Part shown: positions 54,240 through 63,520 of the stretch, one piece after another
Layout of the letters: every line of letters begins with the position of its first letter
Position numbering within the stretch: the first letter of the stretch is position 1
Source of the DNA: Thalassococcus sp. S3
GTDB lineage: Bacteria > Pseudomonadota > Alphaproteobacteria > Rhodobacterales > Rhodobacteraceae
Reading direction: 5' to 3'
Assembly (NCBI RefSeq): GCF_004216475.1
Contig: NZ_CP022303.1
Location: 1,426,001 to 1,490,000 of the forward strand
Length of the DNA: 64,000 nucleotides
Notes under the pieces: model-generated
What the model saw: the letters and a program-made list of their open reading frames with translations, nothing else
What the model was told of the DNA's origin: nothing
Database searches by the model: none
Position numbers and translations under genes: made by a program

Positions 54240-55451
54240 TTAGACGCGCTCGATGATCGTCGCCGCCCCCATCCCCGATGCGATACAGAGCGTTGCGAGA
54301 CCGGTTTCCTTGTCGGTCCGCTCCATCTCATCAAGCAGCGTGCCGATGATGATCGCCCCGGTCGCACCCAGCGGATGACCCATCGCGATGGAGCCGCCGT
54401 TGACGTTGACCATTGCAGGATCGACGTCAAAAGCTTGCTGGAACCGCAGGACGACCGATGCGAAGGCCTCGTTCACCTCAAAGAGGTCGATATCGCCGAT
54501 CTCCATGCCGTGATCTTTCAGGATTTTCTCGGTCACCGGGACGGGTCCGGTCAGCATAATGGTGGGCTCGGTCCCGATCTTGGCCGTGGCCTTGATCCGC
54601 GCGCGGGGCTTCAGGCCGTATTTCTCACCGAATTCCTTGTTGCCGATCAGAACGGCGGCGGCGCCATCCACGATGCCCGAGGAGTTGCCGGCGTGGTGGA
54701 TGTGATTGATCCGCTCCAGCTCTGGGTATTTCAGCATCGCGACCTTGTCGAAGCCTGGCATCTGCTCGCCCATCATCTGGAACGAGGCATTCAGCGCGCC
54801 GAGGCTTTGCATATCGGTGCCGGGACGCATGTATTCGTCATGATCGAGGATCGGCAGACCGTTCTGGTCTTTCACGGTGATGACCGATTTCGAGAAGCGG
54901 TTGTCGTCCCACGCCTCTTTCGCGCGGCGTTGGGATTCGACGGCCAGCGCGTCCGCATCATCGCGGGAGAAGCCATATTTTGTGGCGATGATATCAGCGC
55001 TGATGCCTTGCGGCACGAAATAGGTGTCGAGCGCGACCGATGGATCGGCTGCAATCGCCGCGCCGTCGCTGCCCATGGCCACCCGGCCCATCATTTCGAC
55101 CCCGCCGGCGATGTAGGCGTCGCCCGCGCCGCCCTTCACCTGGTTGGCTGCCAGGTTCACCGCCTCCATGCCCGAGGCGCAAAAGCGGTTGATCGCCAGG
55201 CCCGGAATACGTTGGTCGAGATCGGAGGCCAAAACGGCGGAGCGGGCGAGGCATCCCCCTTGCTCCATCACCTGGGTGACATTGCCCCAGATGACGTCCT
55301 CAACGGCATGACCTTCGAGGTTGTTGCGCTCCTTGACGGCATTCAGCGTTTGCGCGCTGAGCCGCAGGGCGGTGACTTCATGCAAAGCTCCGTCCTTGCG
55401 GCCCTTGCCGCGCGGGGTACGCAGAGCGTCATAGATATAGGCGTCGGTCAT
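54240..55451 (-). CDS. fadA: Acetyl-CoA C-acyltransferase (FadA-type thiolase)
   Basis: The 403-residue protein has the thiolase residues: Cys91 in NRFCASGMEAV, His in NEAFASVVLRF and GGSIAMGHPLGATGA, and the second Cys in LCIASGMGAA. It cleaves 3-ketoacyl-CoA in the last step of beta-oxidation. AGGAAGGA precedes the ATG. It precedes the NTF2-like and fadJ genes, matching a fadAB-like unit. Confidence 0.94.
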   Translation of the reverse strand: MTDAYIYDALRTPRGKGRKDGALHEVTALRLSAQTLNAVKERNNLEGHAVEDVIWGNVTQVMEQGGCLARSAVLASDLDQRIPGLAINRFCASGMEAVNLAANQVKGGAGDAYIAGGVEMMGRVAMGSDGAAIAADPSVALDTYFVPQGISADIIATKYGFSRDDADALAVESQRRAKEAWDDNRFSKSVITVKDQNGLPILDHDEYMRPGTDMQSLGALNASFQMMGEQMPGFDKVAMLKYPELERINHIHHAGNSSGIVDGAAAVLIGNKEFGEKYGLKPRARIKATAKIGTEPTIMLTGPVPVTEKILKDHGMEIGDIDLFEVNEAFASVVLRFQQAFDVDPAMVNVNGGSIAMGHPLGATGAIIIGTLLDEMERTDKETGLATLCIASGMGAATIIERV

Positions 55452-55484
55452 CTTTTGTGATCCTTCCTTGTGTTCGTCTCGTCT

Positions 55485-55865
55485 CTAGGGGCCGCAGCAA
55501 TCAGGTGTGCAGTCCGGTGTGCCATCGCAACCGTCACCACCGCCACGTGGTCGCCCGCAGCCGGGCATATTGCCCGAGCCGCAGCAGCTGCACGCGTCGC
55601 AGTAATCGTACCAGCGGGTCTTGTGTTTCTTGTTGTCGTCTTCTTCGTCTCGGCCGAGCGCGACTGCCGCCGCCTTGCAGGCCCGAAACCGATCGCGGAT
55701 TGCGGGCAGGGCGGCGATCAACCCGACTTCGCGTATCCTCAGCGTGGCAAAGCCAGAACAGCCTGTCCCGCCATAGGCCAGCCTGTAGGCGCAGCCATAG
55801 CCCTTCCGTGGCGACAGCACCTGCTGATAGCCATGGATAAGCAGGAGGGAGAGGTGGCTGAGCAT
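55485..55865 (-). CDS. yidD: Membrane protein insertion efficiency factor YidD with Cys-rich tail
   Basis: In the 126-residue protein the YidD core is IHGYQQVLSPRKGYGCAYRL ... GCSGFATLRIREVG (about residues 10-65), with an N-terminal amphipathic helix. The last 42 residues form an unusual cysteine-rich tail (nine Cys, e.g. CDACSCCGSG and DCTPDCCGP). YidD assists membrane insertion and normally neighbours rpmH, rnpA and yidC; here it sits between GST and fadA. The tail could bind metal. Confidence 0.85.
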   Translation of the reverse strand: MLSHLSLLLIHGYQQVLSPRKGYGCAYRLAYGGTGCSGFATLRIREVGLIAALPAIRDRFRACKAAAVALGRDEEDDNKKHKTRWYDYCDACSCCGSGNMPGCGRPRGGGDGCDGTPDCTPDCCGP

Positions 55866-55868
55866 GGC

Positions 55869-56507
55869 TCACGCAGCACTCCCTTTCACGGAGCGGGGCA
55901 TCAGATCATAGGGATGCTTCCAGCCCGGCTGATCGGAAAGACGCGTGAGCCAGGCATCGATGTGAGGCCAATCGGCACGGTCAAAGCCAAAGGGCTCGGG
56001 GTAGTAGAGATAGCCACAGCAGCTCAGGTCGGCGTTCGTGATACCGTCGCCCACAATCCAGTCGCGGCCTTCCAGATGTGCATCAAGTACCTGATAGGCC
56101 GCCTTGAGCCGACCCTGGTTGAAGCCGATCACCTCTTGCGGGCGTTTGTCCTCGGGCAGGAAGTTCATCAGAAACCGCGTCACACCCGCCATCGAGCTGA
56201 GCTTGTGGTTGTCCCACAGCACCCAGCGCAACACCTCGCGGCGCTCGGCGGCGTCCTTGCCGCCAAACTTGCCGGACTTTTCGGCAACATAGTCCTGGAT
56301 GACGCCCGATTGGCTGAGTTTTGTATCTCCGTCCACCAGCACGGGGGCTTCGCCCATCGCGTTGATCTCACGATATTCAGGTGTGCGCGCCGCGCCGTTG
56401 AAAAAATCGACAAAGACCGGCTCCCAATCGAGGCCGGAGAGTTGCAGCGCGATGGCGGCCTTGTAGGAATTGCCGCTTTCACCGAAGCAATAGAGTTGGA
56501 TTGTCAT
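55869..56507 (-). CDS. Glutathione S-transferase
   Basis: The 212-residue protein has an N-terminal thioredoxin-like domain (IQLYCFGESGNSYKAAIALQL, with the GEAPVLVDGDTKLSQSGVI cis-Pro and GSH-binding region) and a helical C-terminal domain (GDGITNADLSCCGYLYY). It conjugates or reduces electrophiles with glutathione. The repeat-rich 310-bp spacer is upstream and yidD follows three bases downstream, so these genes share a transcript. Confidence 0.9.
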   Translation of the reverse strand: MTIQLYCFGESGNSYKAAIALQLSGLDWEPVFVDFFNGAARTPEYREINAMGEAPVLVDGDTKLSQSGVIQDYVAEKSGKFGGKDAAERREVLRWVLWDNHKLSSMAGVTRFLMNFLPEDKRPQEVIGFNQGRLKAAYQVLDAHLEGRDWIVGDGITNADLSCCGYLYYPEPFGFDRADWPHIDAWLTRLSDQPGWKHPYDLMPRSVKGSAA

Positions 56508-56817
56508 TGGCGCGCTGCCCCTCCCGTGGCGCGTGTTGTGGAAGACGGAGTGGGGGTTTCACACCCCCACACCCCCGTGGAGTTTATCTGGCAAGATGAA
56601 GAGGTAGCCTCTTCACCCCTCATTAACGTTAATGCGCTTATGCTTGTCCTGCGTCGCAGGCTGGAGAGCTGAGCGGCGTGCAAGGTGAAGCTCCGCTTCC
56701 CAGGCCTCGGTATATCGCCGCCCTTGGGAAGCGGGGTGGACCACCCCTCTTCATCTTGCCAGATAAACTCCCGCCGGAGGCTCCCGCGGTTGGCAAAGGG
56801 CGCTGATATCAGGCTTT
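56508..56817. repeat. Gene-free spacer with 25-bp terminal inverted repeats (MITE/BIME-like), 56580-56770
   Basis: No gene is present in these 310 bases. Exact 25-bp inverted repeats lie at 56580-56604 and 56746-56770, each reading GAGTTTATCTGG outward-in. Inside are CATTAACGTTAATG (56621-56634), GAGG/CCTC, and CCGCTTCCCA/TGGGAAGCGG (56693-56702 and 56725-56734). Outside is TGGGGGT/ACCCCCA (56551-56569). The arms resemble the roseobacter 'CGGCGGGAGTTT ... GATGAAG' repeat in inverted orientation. Confidence 0.75.
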
Positions 56818-57975
56818 TCAAAGCGATCTCGCAATCAGTTCTTTCATGATCTCGTTGGTGCCGCCATAGATCCGCTGCACCCGCGCGTCGGCCCACATCT
56901 CGCCCACGCCGTATTCTATCATGAACCCGTAGCCGCCATGGAGTTGGACACATTCGTCCAGAACCTCGCCTTGCGTATCGGTGAGCCAGTATTTGGCCAT
57001 CGCGGCCTTTTCGACCGAAAGCGCACCGCGCAGATGCTCCTCGATGCATTCGTTGAGGAAGGCGCGTGCCACCATCGTTTTGGTTTTGCATTCCGCCAGT
57101 TTGAACCGGGTGTTCTGGAACTGGGTCAGCGGCCCGCCGAAAGCCTCGCGTTCCTTGCAATAGGTGATTGTCCGCTCCACCGCGCCTTCCATCGCACCTA
57201 CCGCGCCACAGGCGATGGCAAGGCGTTCCTGTGGAAGCTGCTCCATCATCTGGTAAAAGCCGCGCCCTTCCTCGCCGCCAAGGATGTTTTCCGGCGGAAT
57301 GTCGACATTGTCGAAGAAAAGCTCGGACGTATCAGCAGCATGCAGGCCGACCTTTTCGAGGTTGCGGCCTCTCTGAAAGCCCTCGGCCCCGTCGGTTTCG
57401 ACCACCACCATCGACACGCCCTTGGCCCCCTGGCCGGGGTCGGTCTTGGCGGCGACGATGATCAGGTTGGCGTGCTGGCCGTTCGAGATGAAGGTCTTTT
57501 GGCCGGAGAGTTTGTAGGAATTGCCCTCGCGCACGGCCTTGGTACGGATGGATTGCACATCCGATCCGGTCGAGGGTTCCGTCATCGCAAGCGCGCCCAC
57601 CAGTTCGCCCGAGACCAGGCGGGGGAGCCAGCGCTTCTTCTGCTCTTCACTGCCATAGGCGAGGATGTAATGCGCCACGATCGGTCCGTGGATGGCAACG
57701 CCCCAGCTTGCCAGATTGGCGCGGCTCGCTTCGATGAGGATCGCCGCCTCGTGACCGAAGTCCCCTCCGGCGCCGCCATATGCCTCGGGCACCGAGGGGC
57801 AAAGCAGCCCCAGCTCACCCGCCTGTTGCCAGATGCCGCGGTCCATCTGGCCCTGTTGGCGCCATTTGTCGAAATGCGGCGCCCATTCGTTGTCGATGAA
57901 TTGCGCCGTCATATCGGCGATCATGCGATGCTCTTCGGTCATCCAGGTCGAGCTGGCCGAAAACATGTCTTTCAT
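56818..57975 (-). CDS. Acyl-CoA dehydrogenase
   Basis: The 385-residue protein has normal FAD acyl-CoA dehydrogenase features: [51 protein letters not shown], and the C-terminal [14 protein letters not shown] ... [18 protein letters not shown]. It catalyses the first oxidation of acyl-CoA, passing electrons to ETF. The GGGAGGA site is strong. The 70-residue gene is directly upstream and the larger acyl-CoA dehydrogenase beyond it. Confidence 0.94.
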   Translation of the reverse strand: MKDMFSASSTWMTEEHRMIADMTAQFIDNEWAPHFDKWRQQGQMDRGIWQQAGELGLLCPSVPEAYGGAGGDFGHEAAILIEASRANLASWGVAIHGPIVAHYILAYGSEEQKKRWLPRLVSGELVGALAMTEPSTGSDVQSIRTKAVREGNSYKLSGQKTFISNGQHANLIIVAAKTDPGQGAKGVSMVVVETDGAEGFQRGRNLEKVGLHAADTSELFFDNVDIPPENILGGEEGRGFYQMMEQLPQERLAIACGAVGAMEGAVERTITYCKEREAFGGPLTQFQNTRFKLAECKTKTMVARAFLNECIEEHLRGALSVEKAAMAKYWLTDTQGEVLDECVQLHGGYGFMIEYGVGEMWADARVQRIYGGTNEIMKELIARSL

Positions 57976-57996
57976 GGCGTCCTCCCTTGGCGCGGA

Positions 57997-58209
57997 TCAG
58001 CGTTTGCGATCTTCGAGCTCGCTGTTAAAGAGTCGCAGGCGATGGCCCAGATTGTCGGCATCGGTCACGCTGTCGAAATGCTCGAAGAGAAACGACAGCG
58101 CCTCGCCCTCGTCCAGCCCGGCCTCATCGGCAAAGCGTTTCAAGCGACGATATCCGTCCTCGGTCATCGCGACCGGGAACCGGCGGGTCAGGCGAAAGCG
58201 TTTTGGCAT
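57997..58209 (-). CDS. Small conserved protein between two acyl-CoA dehydrogenases
   Basis: The 70-residue soluble protein (ATG at 58209 with GGGGGAG) begins MPKRFRLTRRFPVAMTEDGYRRLKRFADEAG and continues with an acidic second half (GEALSFLFEHFDSVTDADN). The basic strand followed by helices resembles a small ribbon-helix-helix-type fold, which would suggest a regulator, but the match is weak. Its position hints at a role in the same operon. Confidence 0.6.
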   Translation of the reverse strand: MPKRFRLTRRFPVAMTEDGYRRLKRFADEAGLDEGEALSFLFEHFDSVTDADNLGHRLRLFNSELEDRKR

Positions 58210-58235
58210 CACTCCCCCAATGCCAGAAAAGGAGG

Positions 58236-58258
58236 GTAGGGCGGGGTTTACCCCGCCC
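58236..58258. repeat. REP element, family 1, between acyl-CoA dehydrogenase genes
   Basis: GTAGGGCGGGGTTTACCCCGCCC is the fourth copy of the family seen at 21040, 25671 and 25887. GGGCGGGG-TTTA-CCCCGCCC forms a perfect 8-bp stem (58239-58258). It lies in the 56-bp spacer inside the acyl-CoA dehydrogenase operon. Confidence 0.75.
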
Positions 58259-58265
58259 CGGACCC

Positions 58266-60047
58266 TTAGAAGTTTGCCGCGTCCAGCGCCATTACGGTTT
58301 CTGCGCCCGTCTCGATCCGTGCCAGATGCGTGGCCGTCATCGGCAATTGCCGTGCCATATAGTAGCGGCCCGTCGCCAGCTTTGTCTCGTAGAACGCCGC
58401 GTCGGACGTGCCTCCGTCCAGAGCCGTCTTCGCAGCCAGACCCATGCGCGCCCACATGAGGCCCAGGCAGACCTGGCCGAACATGTGCATGAAGTCGTAA
58501 GAGCCGGCCAGAGCGTTGTTTGGGTTCTTCATGCCGTTCTGCATGAAATACATGCCCGCCGCCTGCAGGTCTTTGGATGCCTGCTTGAGCGGTTCGATGA
58601 AGTCGCGGTCATAGTCCGCGTCCTTGCCCGCATTTTCCTTGATGAAGCTCTTGACCATCTCAAAGAAGGCCATGACGTGCTTGCCGCCGTCCTGGGCCAG
58701 CTTGCGGCCCACGAGATCCAGCGCCTGAACGCCGTTGGCCCCTTCGTAGATCATCGCGATCCGAGCGTCGCGGGTATATTGCGACATGCCCCATTCCTCG
58801 ATGTAGCCATGGCCGCCATAGACCTGCTGGGCCTTGATGGTCATGTCATAGCCGACATCCGTCAGGAAGCCCTTGATGACCGGGGTCAGCAGCGAGATCA
58901 GGCCGTCCGCATCCTTGTCCTTGGACCGGTGCGCCTGGTCGATCAGGGTCGCGCCCCAAAGGACGAAGGCCCGTGCGCCTTCGGCAAAGCTTTTCTGGTC
59001 CATCAGCGACCGGCGGATATCGGGGTGAACGATCAGCGGATCGGCCGGGCCATCGGGGTTTTTCGCACCAGTCACGTCGCGGCCCTGCAAGCGGTCCTTG
59101 GCGTATTCCAGCGCGTTCTGATAGGCGACATCAGCCTGGGCCAGGCCTTGCATGCCCACGCCCAAACGCGCTTCGTTCATCATGGTGAACATGGCGCGCA
59201 TGCCTTTGTGTTCCTCGCCCAGCAGATAGCCGGTGGCCTCGTCATAGTTCATCACACAGGTCGAGTTGCCGTGGATGCCCATCTTCTCTTCGATCTTGCC
59301 GCAGGATACGCCGTTGCGTGCGCCGAGGCTGCCATCGTCGTTCACAAGAATTTTCGGCACGATGAACAGCGACACGCCCTTGATCCCCTCAGGGCCGCCC
59401 GTGATCTTTGCCAGCACGAGGTGGATGATGTTATCCGCCATGTCATGCTCGCCGGACGAGATGAAAATCTTCTGTCCGCTGATCTTGTAGCTCCCATCTG
59501 CCTGAGGCTCCGCCTTGGTCCGCATCATCCCCAGATCGGTCCCGCAATGCGGCTCGGTCAGGTTCATGGTTCCCGTCCAGTCACAACTGACCATCTTGGG
59601 CAGATAGGTGTCTTTCTGCTGTTCAGTGCCGTGGGCCAGGATGGCCGAAGCCGCTCCGTGAGTGAGGCCCTGGTACATCGTGAAGGCTTGGTTGGAGGCC
59701 GAGAACATCTCGCCCACCGCTGTGCCCATGACATAGGGCATGTTCTGGCCGCCATATTGTTCGGGCATATCCAGCCCCGGCCAGCCGCCTTCCTTGACTT
59801 GTTCGAACGCCTCTTTGAACCCCTTGGGTGTCCGCACCACGCCGTTTTCCAGCGTACAGCCCTCGGTGTCGCCCACCACGTTCAGGGGGGCCAGCACTTC
59901 GGAACTGATCTTGCCGGCTTCTTCGAGAATGGCGCCGGTGAAATCGGCCTCCAGCTCGTCATAGCCGGGAATGTCGGATTTGGTGACATTCAGAACGTCA
60001 TGCAGCACGAACTGCATGTCCTTCGTAGGTGCGGTATATGTTGGCAT
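58266..60047 (-). CDS. Large acyl-CoA dehydrogenase (DmdC-type family)
   Basis: The 593-residue protein is the long acyl-CoA dehydrogenase form with a C-terminal extension: [19 protein letters not shown] start, [50 protein letters not shown], and [16 protein letters not shown]. The same family includes DmdC, which dehydrogenates methylmercaptopropionyl-CoA, and general acyl-CoA dehydrogenases. The substrate is not readable from sequence. It is upstream of the small protein and the shorter dehydrogenase and downstream of MerR. Confidence 0.9.
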   Translation of the reverse strand: MPTYTAPTKDMQFVLHDVLNVTKSDIPGYDELEADFTGAILEEAGKISSEVLAPLNVVGDTEGCTLENGVVRTPKGFKEAFEQVKEGGWPGLDMPEQYGGQNMPYVMGTAVGEMFSASNQAFTMYQGLTHGAASAILAHGTEQQKDTYLPKMVSCDWTGTMNLTEPHCGTDLGMMRTKAEPQADGSYKISGQKIFISSGEHDMADNIIHLVLAKITGGPEGIKGVSLFIVPKILVNDDGSLGARNGVSCGKIEEKMGIHGNSTCVMNYDEATGYLLGEEHKGMRAMFTMMNEARLGVGMQGLAQADVAYQNALEYAKDRLQGRDVTGAKNPDGPADPLIVHPDIRRSLMDQKSFAEGARAFVLWGATLIDQAHRSKDKDADGLISLLTPVIKGFLTDVGYDMTIKAQQVYGGHGYIEEWGMSQYTRDARIAMIYEGANGVQALDLVGRKLAQDGGKHVMAFFEMVKSFIKENAGKDADYDRDFIEPLKQASKDLQAAGMYFMQNGMKNPNNALAGSYDFMHMFGQVCLGLMWARMGLAAKTALDGGTSDAAFYETKLATGRYYMARQLPMTATHLARIETGAETVMALDAANF

Positions 60048-60087
60048 TGGGATCTCCCTAGGAATTAAGGTCGTTCTCAGACTTTGT

Positions 60088-60492
60088 TTATTCGGCCGCG
60101 CGTTTCGGCGTGTTGAGCGAGTGGATCATCTTCTCGCCCCATTTGAGCTGCTCTTTCAGGTCGTCGATCGCCTGGGTCAGCTCGTCACGCTGGGCCTCCA
60201 TATCAGCCAGCCGGTTCTGTGCGATCTCATAGGTGCGGGACAGCTGGGTGAGCTGCTGATCGCCCATGTGATAGAGATCGAGAAGCTGGCGGATCTCCTC
60301 TAGGCTGAAGCCAAAGCGCTTGCCGCGCAGGATCAGCTTCAACCGCGCCCGGTCACGTTTGGTGAACAGACGCTTCTGCCCGTCCCGGATGGGGAAGAGC
60401 AATTCTTTGCTTTCGTAGAATCGCAAGGTGCGCGGGGTGACGTCGAAGGCGTCGCACATCTCACGAATGGTCATCGTGTCAGAACTCATCAT
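60088..60492 (-). CDS. MerR-family regulator, first of two paralogues
   Basis: The 134-residue protein starts at one of two adjacent ATGs (60492 or 60489), or five codons earlier at 60507. The winged helix reads [21 protein letters not shown] and is followed by a long coiled coil ([32 protein letters not shown]). There are no metal-binding cysteines, unlike CueR or ZntR. It lies 40 bases upstream of the DmdC-type dehydrogenase, probably regulating its own operon. Confidence 0.9.
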   Translation of the reverse strand: MMSSDTMTIREMCDAFDVTPRTLRFYESKELLFPIRDGQKRLFTKRDRARLKLILRGKRFGFSLEEIRQLLDLYHMGDQQLTQLSRTYEIAQNRLADMEAQRDELTQAIDDLKEQLKWGEKMIHSLNTPKRAAE

Positions 60493-60566
60493 CTTCACTC
60501 TCGTCAACTTTTTGGGATGACCGTTAGGTGCGGAACTCCGCAGCGTTTTACAACTCTGCTTGACGT

Positions 60567-60622
60567 TGACGTAAGCTCTACGTCACGTCACTTTTAGCTT
60601 GACGTAAGATCAATCAACGTCA
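60567..60622. promoter_or_regulatory. Cluster of ACGT-core dyads upstream of the first MerR gene
   Basis: TGACGTA (60567-60573) and TACGTCA (60579-60585) are exact inverted repeats with a 5-base spacer, and TGACGT (60600-60605) pairs with ACGTCA (60617-60622). ACGT-core palindromes are the known sites of MerR regulators of acyl-CoA use (LiuR-type). They lie 75-130 bp upstream of the MerR start, so autoregulation or control of the fad genes is plausible. Confidence 0.6.
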
Positions 60623-60778
60623 CCCTACGTAAATCGCAAGAAAATAACCCAGTCGCGGAATCCGGCGCCTTAAAAGGGTAAGGAAATCCGTACCTTAGCT
60701 GCACGCCTCATAGAAACGATTTGAGCGATAGAGGCCGTCAGACTTGCAAAGGCGCCGTCTTGCGCCCTGAGCGATTCT

Positions 60779-61150
60779 TTAGCTCGGTAGGCCAGCGGCG
60801 GTTTGATCCCGCAGCTTTTGAAGCTCGTCCATGGCTTCCTGCAACTGGGCGCGTTGATCCAGAAGCTCCAGCATCTGCCGATCCGCCATCTCCAGAAAAG
60901 CGCGCATCTGGGCTTCGTTGCCCTCGTTTTCGTAGATCAGAAGCCACTGCCGGATCTCTTCGAGTTGAAATCCGAATTTTCGTCCCCGCAGGATCAGCTT
61001 CATCCGCGCGCATTCGCGTGGGCCATAAAACCGGGAACGGCCTTCGCGATCGGGCTGCAAAAGCTCAATATACTCGTAGTATCGAAGTGTACGCGGGGTC
61101 ACGTCGAACTCGGCGCACATTTCTTTGAACGACAGTCGTGTGTCTGACAT
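60779..61150 (-). CDS. MerR-family regulator, second paralogue
   Basis: The 123-residue protein from the ATG at 61150 (GAGGGTGAC upstream) has the winged helix [25 protein letters not shown] and a coiled coil (ADRQMLELLDQRAQLQEAMDELQKLRDQ). It is clearly a paralogue of the gene at 60088: the ...[14 protein letters not shown]... and LILRG.KFGF.LEEIRQ blocks are shared. No metal-ligand cysteines are present. It is divergent from the hotdog thioesterase genes. Confidence 0.9.
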   Translation of the reverse strand: MSDTRLSFKEMCAEFDVTPRTLRYYEYIELLQPDREGRSRFYGPRECARMKLILRGRKFGFQLEEIRQWLLIYENEGNEAQMRAFLEMADRQMLELLDQRAQLQEAMDELQKLRDQTAAGLPS

Positions 61151-61184
61151 GTCACCCTCTTCTTCTTGATCCAAGCGTAGGCTT

Positions 61185-61202
61185 TTGAACTGAGGAGTTC
61201 AA
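61185..61202. promoter_or_regulatory. 18-bp palindrome between MerR and the thioesterase genes
   Basis: TTGAACT (61185-61191) and AGTTCAA (61196-61202) are exact inverted repeats with a GAGG spacer, located in the 124-bp divergent spacer. It is a plausible site for the adjacent MerR regulator, but its sequence is unlike the ACGT dyads at 60567. Confidence 0.55.
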
Positions 61203-61274
61203 CAGGCGGGCTTGCGCTTGGATGGATGCGAGGCTCATAAAGGCGCCGGGGCGGTGCAGGTGACGGAGCAAAGC

Positions 61275-61694
61275 ATGGTGGACAAGGCCAAACTGGCCCG
61301 GCAATTCATTGAGGCAATCCCACATTCGCGTGCGCTGGGCATGACGCTGACCGATATCGGCGATGGCTCGGCCGAGATCCGGATGGGATACGATCCCAGG
61401 TTCGTGGGCGACCCTAAAACCGGTGTCATCCATGGCGGCGCGGTCTCGGCGGTGATGGACACATGCTGCGGCGCCGCGGTGATGAGACATCCGGACGCCC
61501 CTGCAGGCACGGCGACGATCGACCTGCGCATCGATTATATGCGCGCAGCCACGCCGGGACAGGCCATCACGACCCGCGCGACCTGCTATCACATCACCCG
61601 TTCGGTCGCGTTCGTGCGCGCCACGGCCACGGATGAAGACACCGACCGCCCGGTGGCCACCGCCACGGGTGCCTTCACGGTGGAGCTGCGCTGA
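61275..61694 (+). CDS. PaaI-type hotdog thioesterase
   Basis: The 139-residue protein starts at the ATG at 61275, with GGAG upstream. The hotdog-fold active-site region is [19 protein letters not shown], and the later [17 protein letters not shown] strand matches PaaI-type acyl-CoA thioesterases. It should release CoA from (aryl)acyl-CoAs, a relief valve for the beta-oxidation genes nearby. It is one base upstream of a second hotdog gene. Confidence 0.88.
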   Translation: MVDKAKLARQFIEAIPHSRALGMTLTDIGDGSAEIRMGYDPRFVGDPKTGVIHGGAVSAVMDTCCGAAVMRHPDAPAGTATIDLRIDYMRAATPGQAITTRATCYHITRSVAFVRATATDEDTDRPVATATGAFTVELR

Positions 61695-61695
61695 G

Positions 61696-62208
61696 ATGGC
61701 GCGCCCCCGTCCCGAACCCGTTCAGGTGGTCAAACAGCGGCGCGATGCGGCGCTCAAGGCGCTGGTTCATTGCGTGCCTTACATCCAGTTTCTGGGTATC
61801 GAGTTTGACCGGCGCGGCGATGAGCTGACCGGCGTGCTGCCTTTCGACGAAAAACTGATCGGCAATCCGCTTTTGCCAGCGCTGCATGGCGGCGTGACGG
61901 CGGCCTTTCTCGAAGTCACTGCGATCATGACACTCAGCTGGTCGGTCTTGTGGGAGGATGTCGAAAGCGGCGCCATTGACGTGGAGCGCCTTGAAGCCGG
62001 CGATCTGCCACGCCTGCCCAAGACCATTGACTTCACCGTCGACTACCTCCGCTCCGGCCTGCCGCGCGACGGATATGCCCGCGCGCGGCTCAACCGCTCG
62101 GGCCGCCGTTATGCCAGCGTGCATGTCGAGGCCTGGCAGGACAATCGCGACAAGCTCTTTGCCCAAGCGACCGGACATTTCCTGATGCCGCCCCGGCAGG
62201 ATGGCTGA
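61696..62208 (+). CDS. Second hotdog-fold thioesterase-like protein
   Basis: The 170-residue protein starts one base after the first hotdog gene's stop. The domain is visible as GNPLLPALHGGVTAAFLEVTAIMTLSW and KTIDFTVDYLRSGLPRDGYARARL. It is probably a partner or a diverged PaaI paralogue. Its last eight bases overlap the MATE gene start, so the three form a tight operon. Confidence 0.85.
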   Translation: MARPRPEPVQVVKQRRDAALKALVHCVPYIQFLGIEFDRRGDELTGVLPFDEKLIGNPLLPALHGGVTAAFLEVTAIMTLSWSVLWEDVESGAIDVERLEAGDLPRLPKTIDFTVDYLRSGLPRDGYARARLNRSGRRYASVHVEAWQDNRDKLFAQATGHFLMPPRQDG

Positions 62209-63520
62209 GCAGACCGACATCACGCACAAACGCGTTCTGCGTGTCGCCGTACCGATTGTCATTTCAACGGCAACGGTGCCCATCCTCGGCGCCGTCGATA
62301 CCGGCGTCGTCGGCCAGATGGGCGAGGCAGCCCCCATCGGCGCCGTCGGCATCGGCGCGATCATTCTCGGCGCCATCTACTGGATGTTCGGCTTTTTGCG
62401 CATGGGCACCGTGGGACTGACCGCGCAGGCGGTCGGGCAGGGCGACCGGGCGGAATTGCACGCCTTGTTGACGCGGGTTTTGCTGATCGGTTTCACTGCG
62501 GGTTTGGTGCTGATCGCGATTCAGGTGCCGCTCTTTGCTGGCGCCTTTCTGGTTGCGCCCGCCAGTGCCGAGGTTGAGGCGCTGGCCACCGGCTATATGC
62601 AGATCCGCATCTGGTCGGCCCCCGCCGCCATCGCAATCTACGGTATCACCGGCTGGCTTATCGCGCAGGAACGCACGCGCGAGGTGCTGATCCTGCAGCT
62701 TTGGATGAATGGTCTGAATGCCGGGCTCGACTTCTGGTTCGTCCTCGGCCTGGGCTGGGGTGTCGAGGGCGTGGCGCTTGGCACGTTCATCGCGGAGTGG
62801 AGCGGCGCGCTGCTCGGTCTTTGGTTCTGCCGCATGGGCTTTGCCGGGACCGCATGGCGAGATTGGGCCCGCATTTTCGACAAGACGCGGCTCAAGGTGA
62901 TCTTTGCCGTCAATCGCGACATCCTGATCCGCTCTCTGCTGCTTGAGACGATCATTGTTTCGTTCATGTTTCTCGGCTCGGACTTTGGCGATGTCACGCT
63001 GGCAGCCAACCAGGTGCTGCTGCAGTTTCTGATGATCAGCGCCAGCGCGCTCGATGGCTTTGCCTTTGCTGCCGAAGCGCTTGTGGGCAAGACCGTTGGG
63101 GCACGGGACCGTCAAGCGTTGAGGCGCGCATCGGTGCTCAGCAGTCTTTGGGGCATTACGCTGAACGGTTTGATCGCGCTTGGCCTCGCGCTGGGCGGTC
63201 CAGCCTTGATCGACTTGATGGCCAAGGCGCCGGAGGTGCAGGAGGCCGCGCGTGCCTATCTGCCCTGGGTCGTGGCCGTTGCCATCCTCGGCGTACCGGG
63301 CTGGATGCTCGACGGGATCTTTGCGGGCGCAACGCGCACCCGCGACATGCGCAACATGATGGTGGTCAGCTTTCTGATCTATTGGGTGCTTGTCGCCATC
63401 GTCATTGGCCCGCTTGCCAATCACGGGTTGTGGTTCGCCCTGCTGATCGCGTTCATATCGCGCGGCGTGACGCTGGGCCTGCTATACCCATCGCTGGAGC
63501 GCATGGCCGAACGCGCCTAA
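62201..63520 (+). CDS. MATE-family efflux transporter (DinF-like)
   Basis: The 439-residue protein has twelve hydrophobic segments in two related halves: [23 protein letters not shown] in the first, and [33 protein letters not shown] in the second. It exports organic cations or drugs with a Na+ or H+ gradient. The DinF branch is the best guess. It overlaps the second hotdog gene by eight bases and its stop overlaps the end of the convergent pyrD by a few bases. Confidence 0.9.
   Translation: MAEQTDITHKRVLRVAVPIVISTATVPILGAVDTGVVGQMGEAAPIGAVGIGAIILGAIYWMFGFLRMGTVGLTAQAVGQGDRAELHALLTRVLLIGFTAGLVLIAIQVPLFAGAFLVAPASAEVEALATGYMQIRIWSAPAAIAIYGITGWLIAQERTREVLILQLWMNGLNAGLDFWFVLGLGWGVEGVALGTFIAEWSGALLGLWFCRMGFAGTAWRDWARIFDKTRLKVIFAVNRDILIRSLLLETIIVSFMFLGSDFGDVTLAANQVLLQFLMISASALDGFAFAAEALVGKTVGARDRQALRRASVLSSLWGITLNGLIALGLALGGPALIDLMAKAPEVQEAARAYLPWVVAVAILGVPGWMLDGIFAGATRTRDMRNMMVVSFLIYWVLVAIVIGPLANHGLWFALLIAFISRGVTLGLLYPSLERMAERA

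Noticed and set aside
58210..58455. In-frame extension of the 70-residue gene to 58455
   Set aside because: It would read through a REP element and overlap the large acyl-CoA dehydrogenase. The ATG at 58209 has a good ribosome-binding site.
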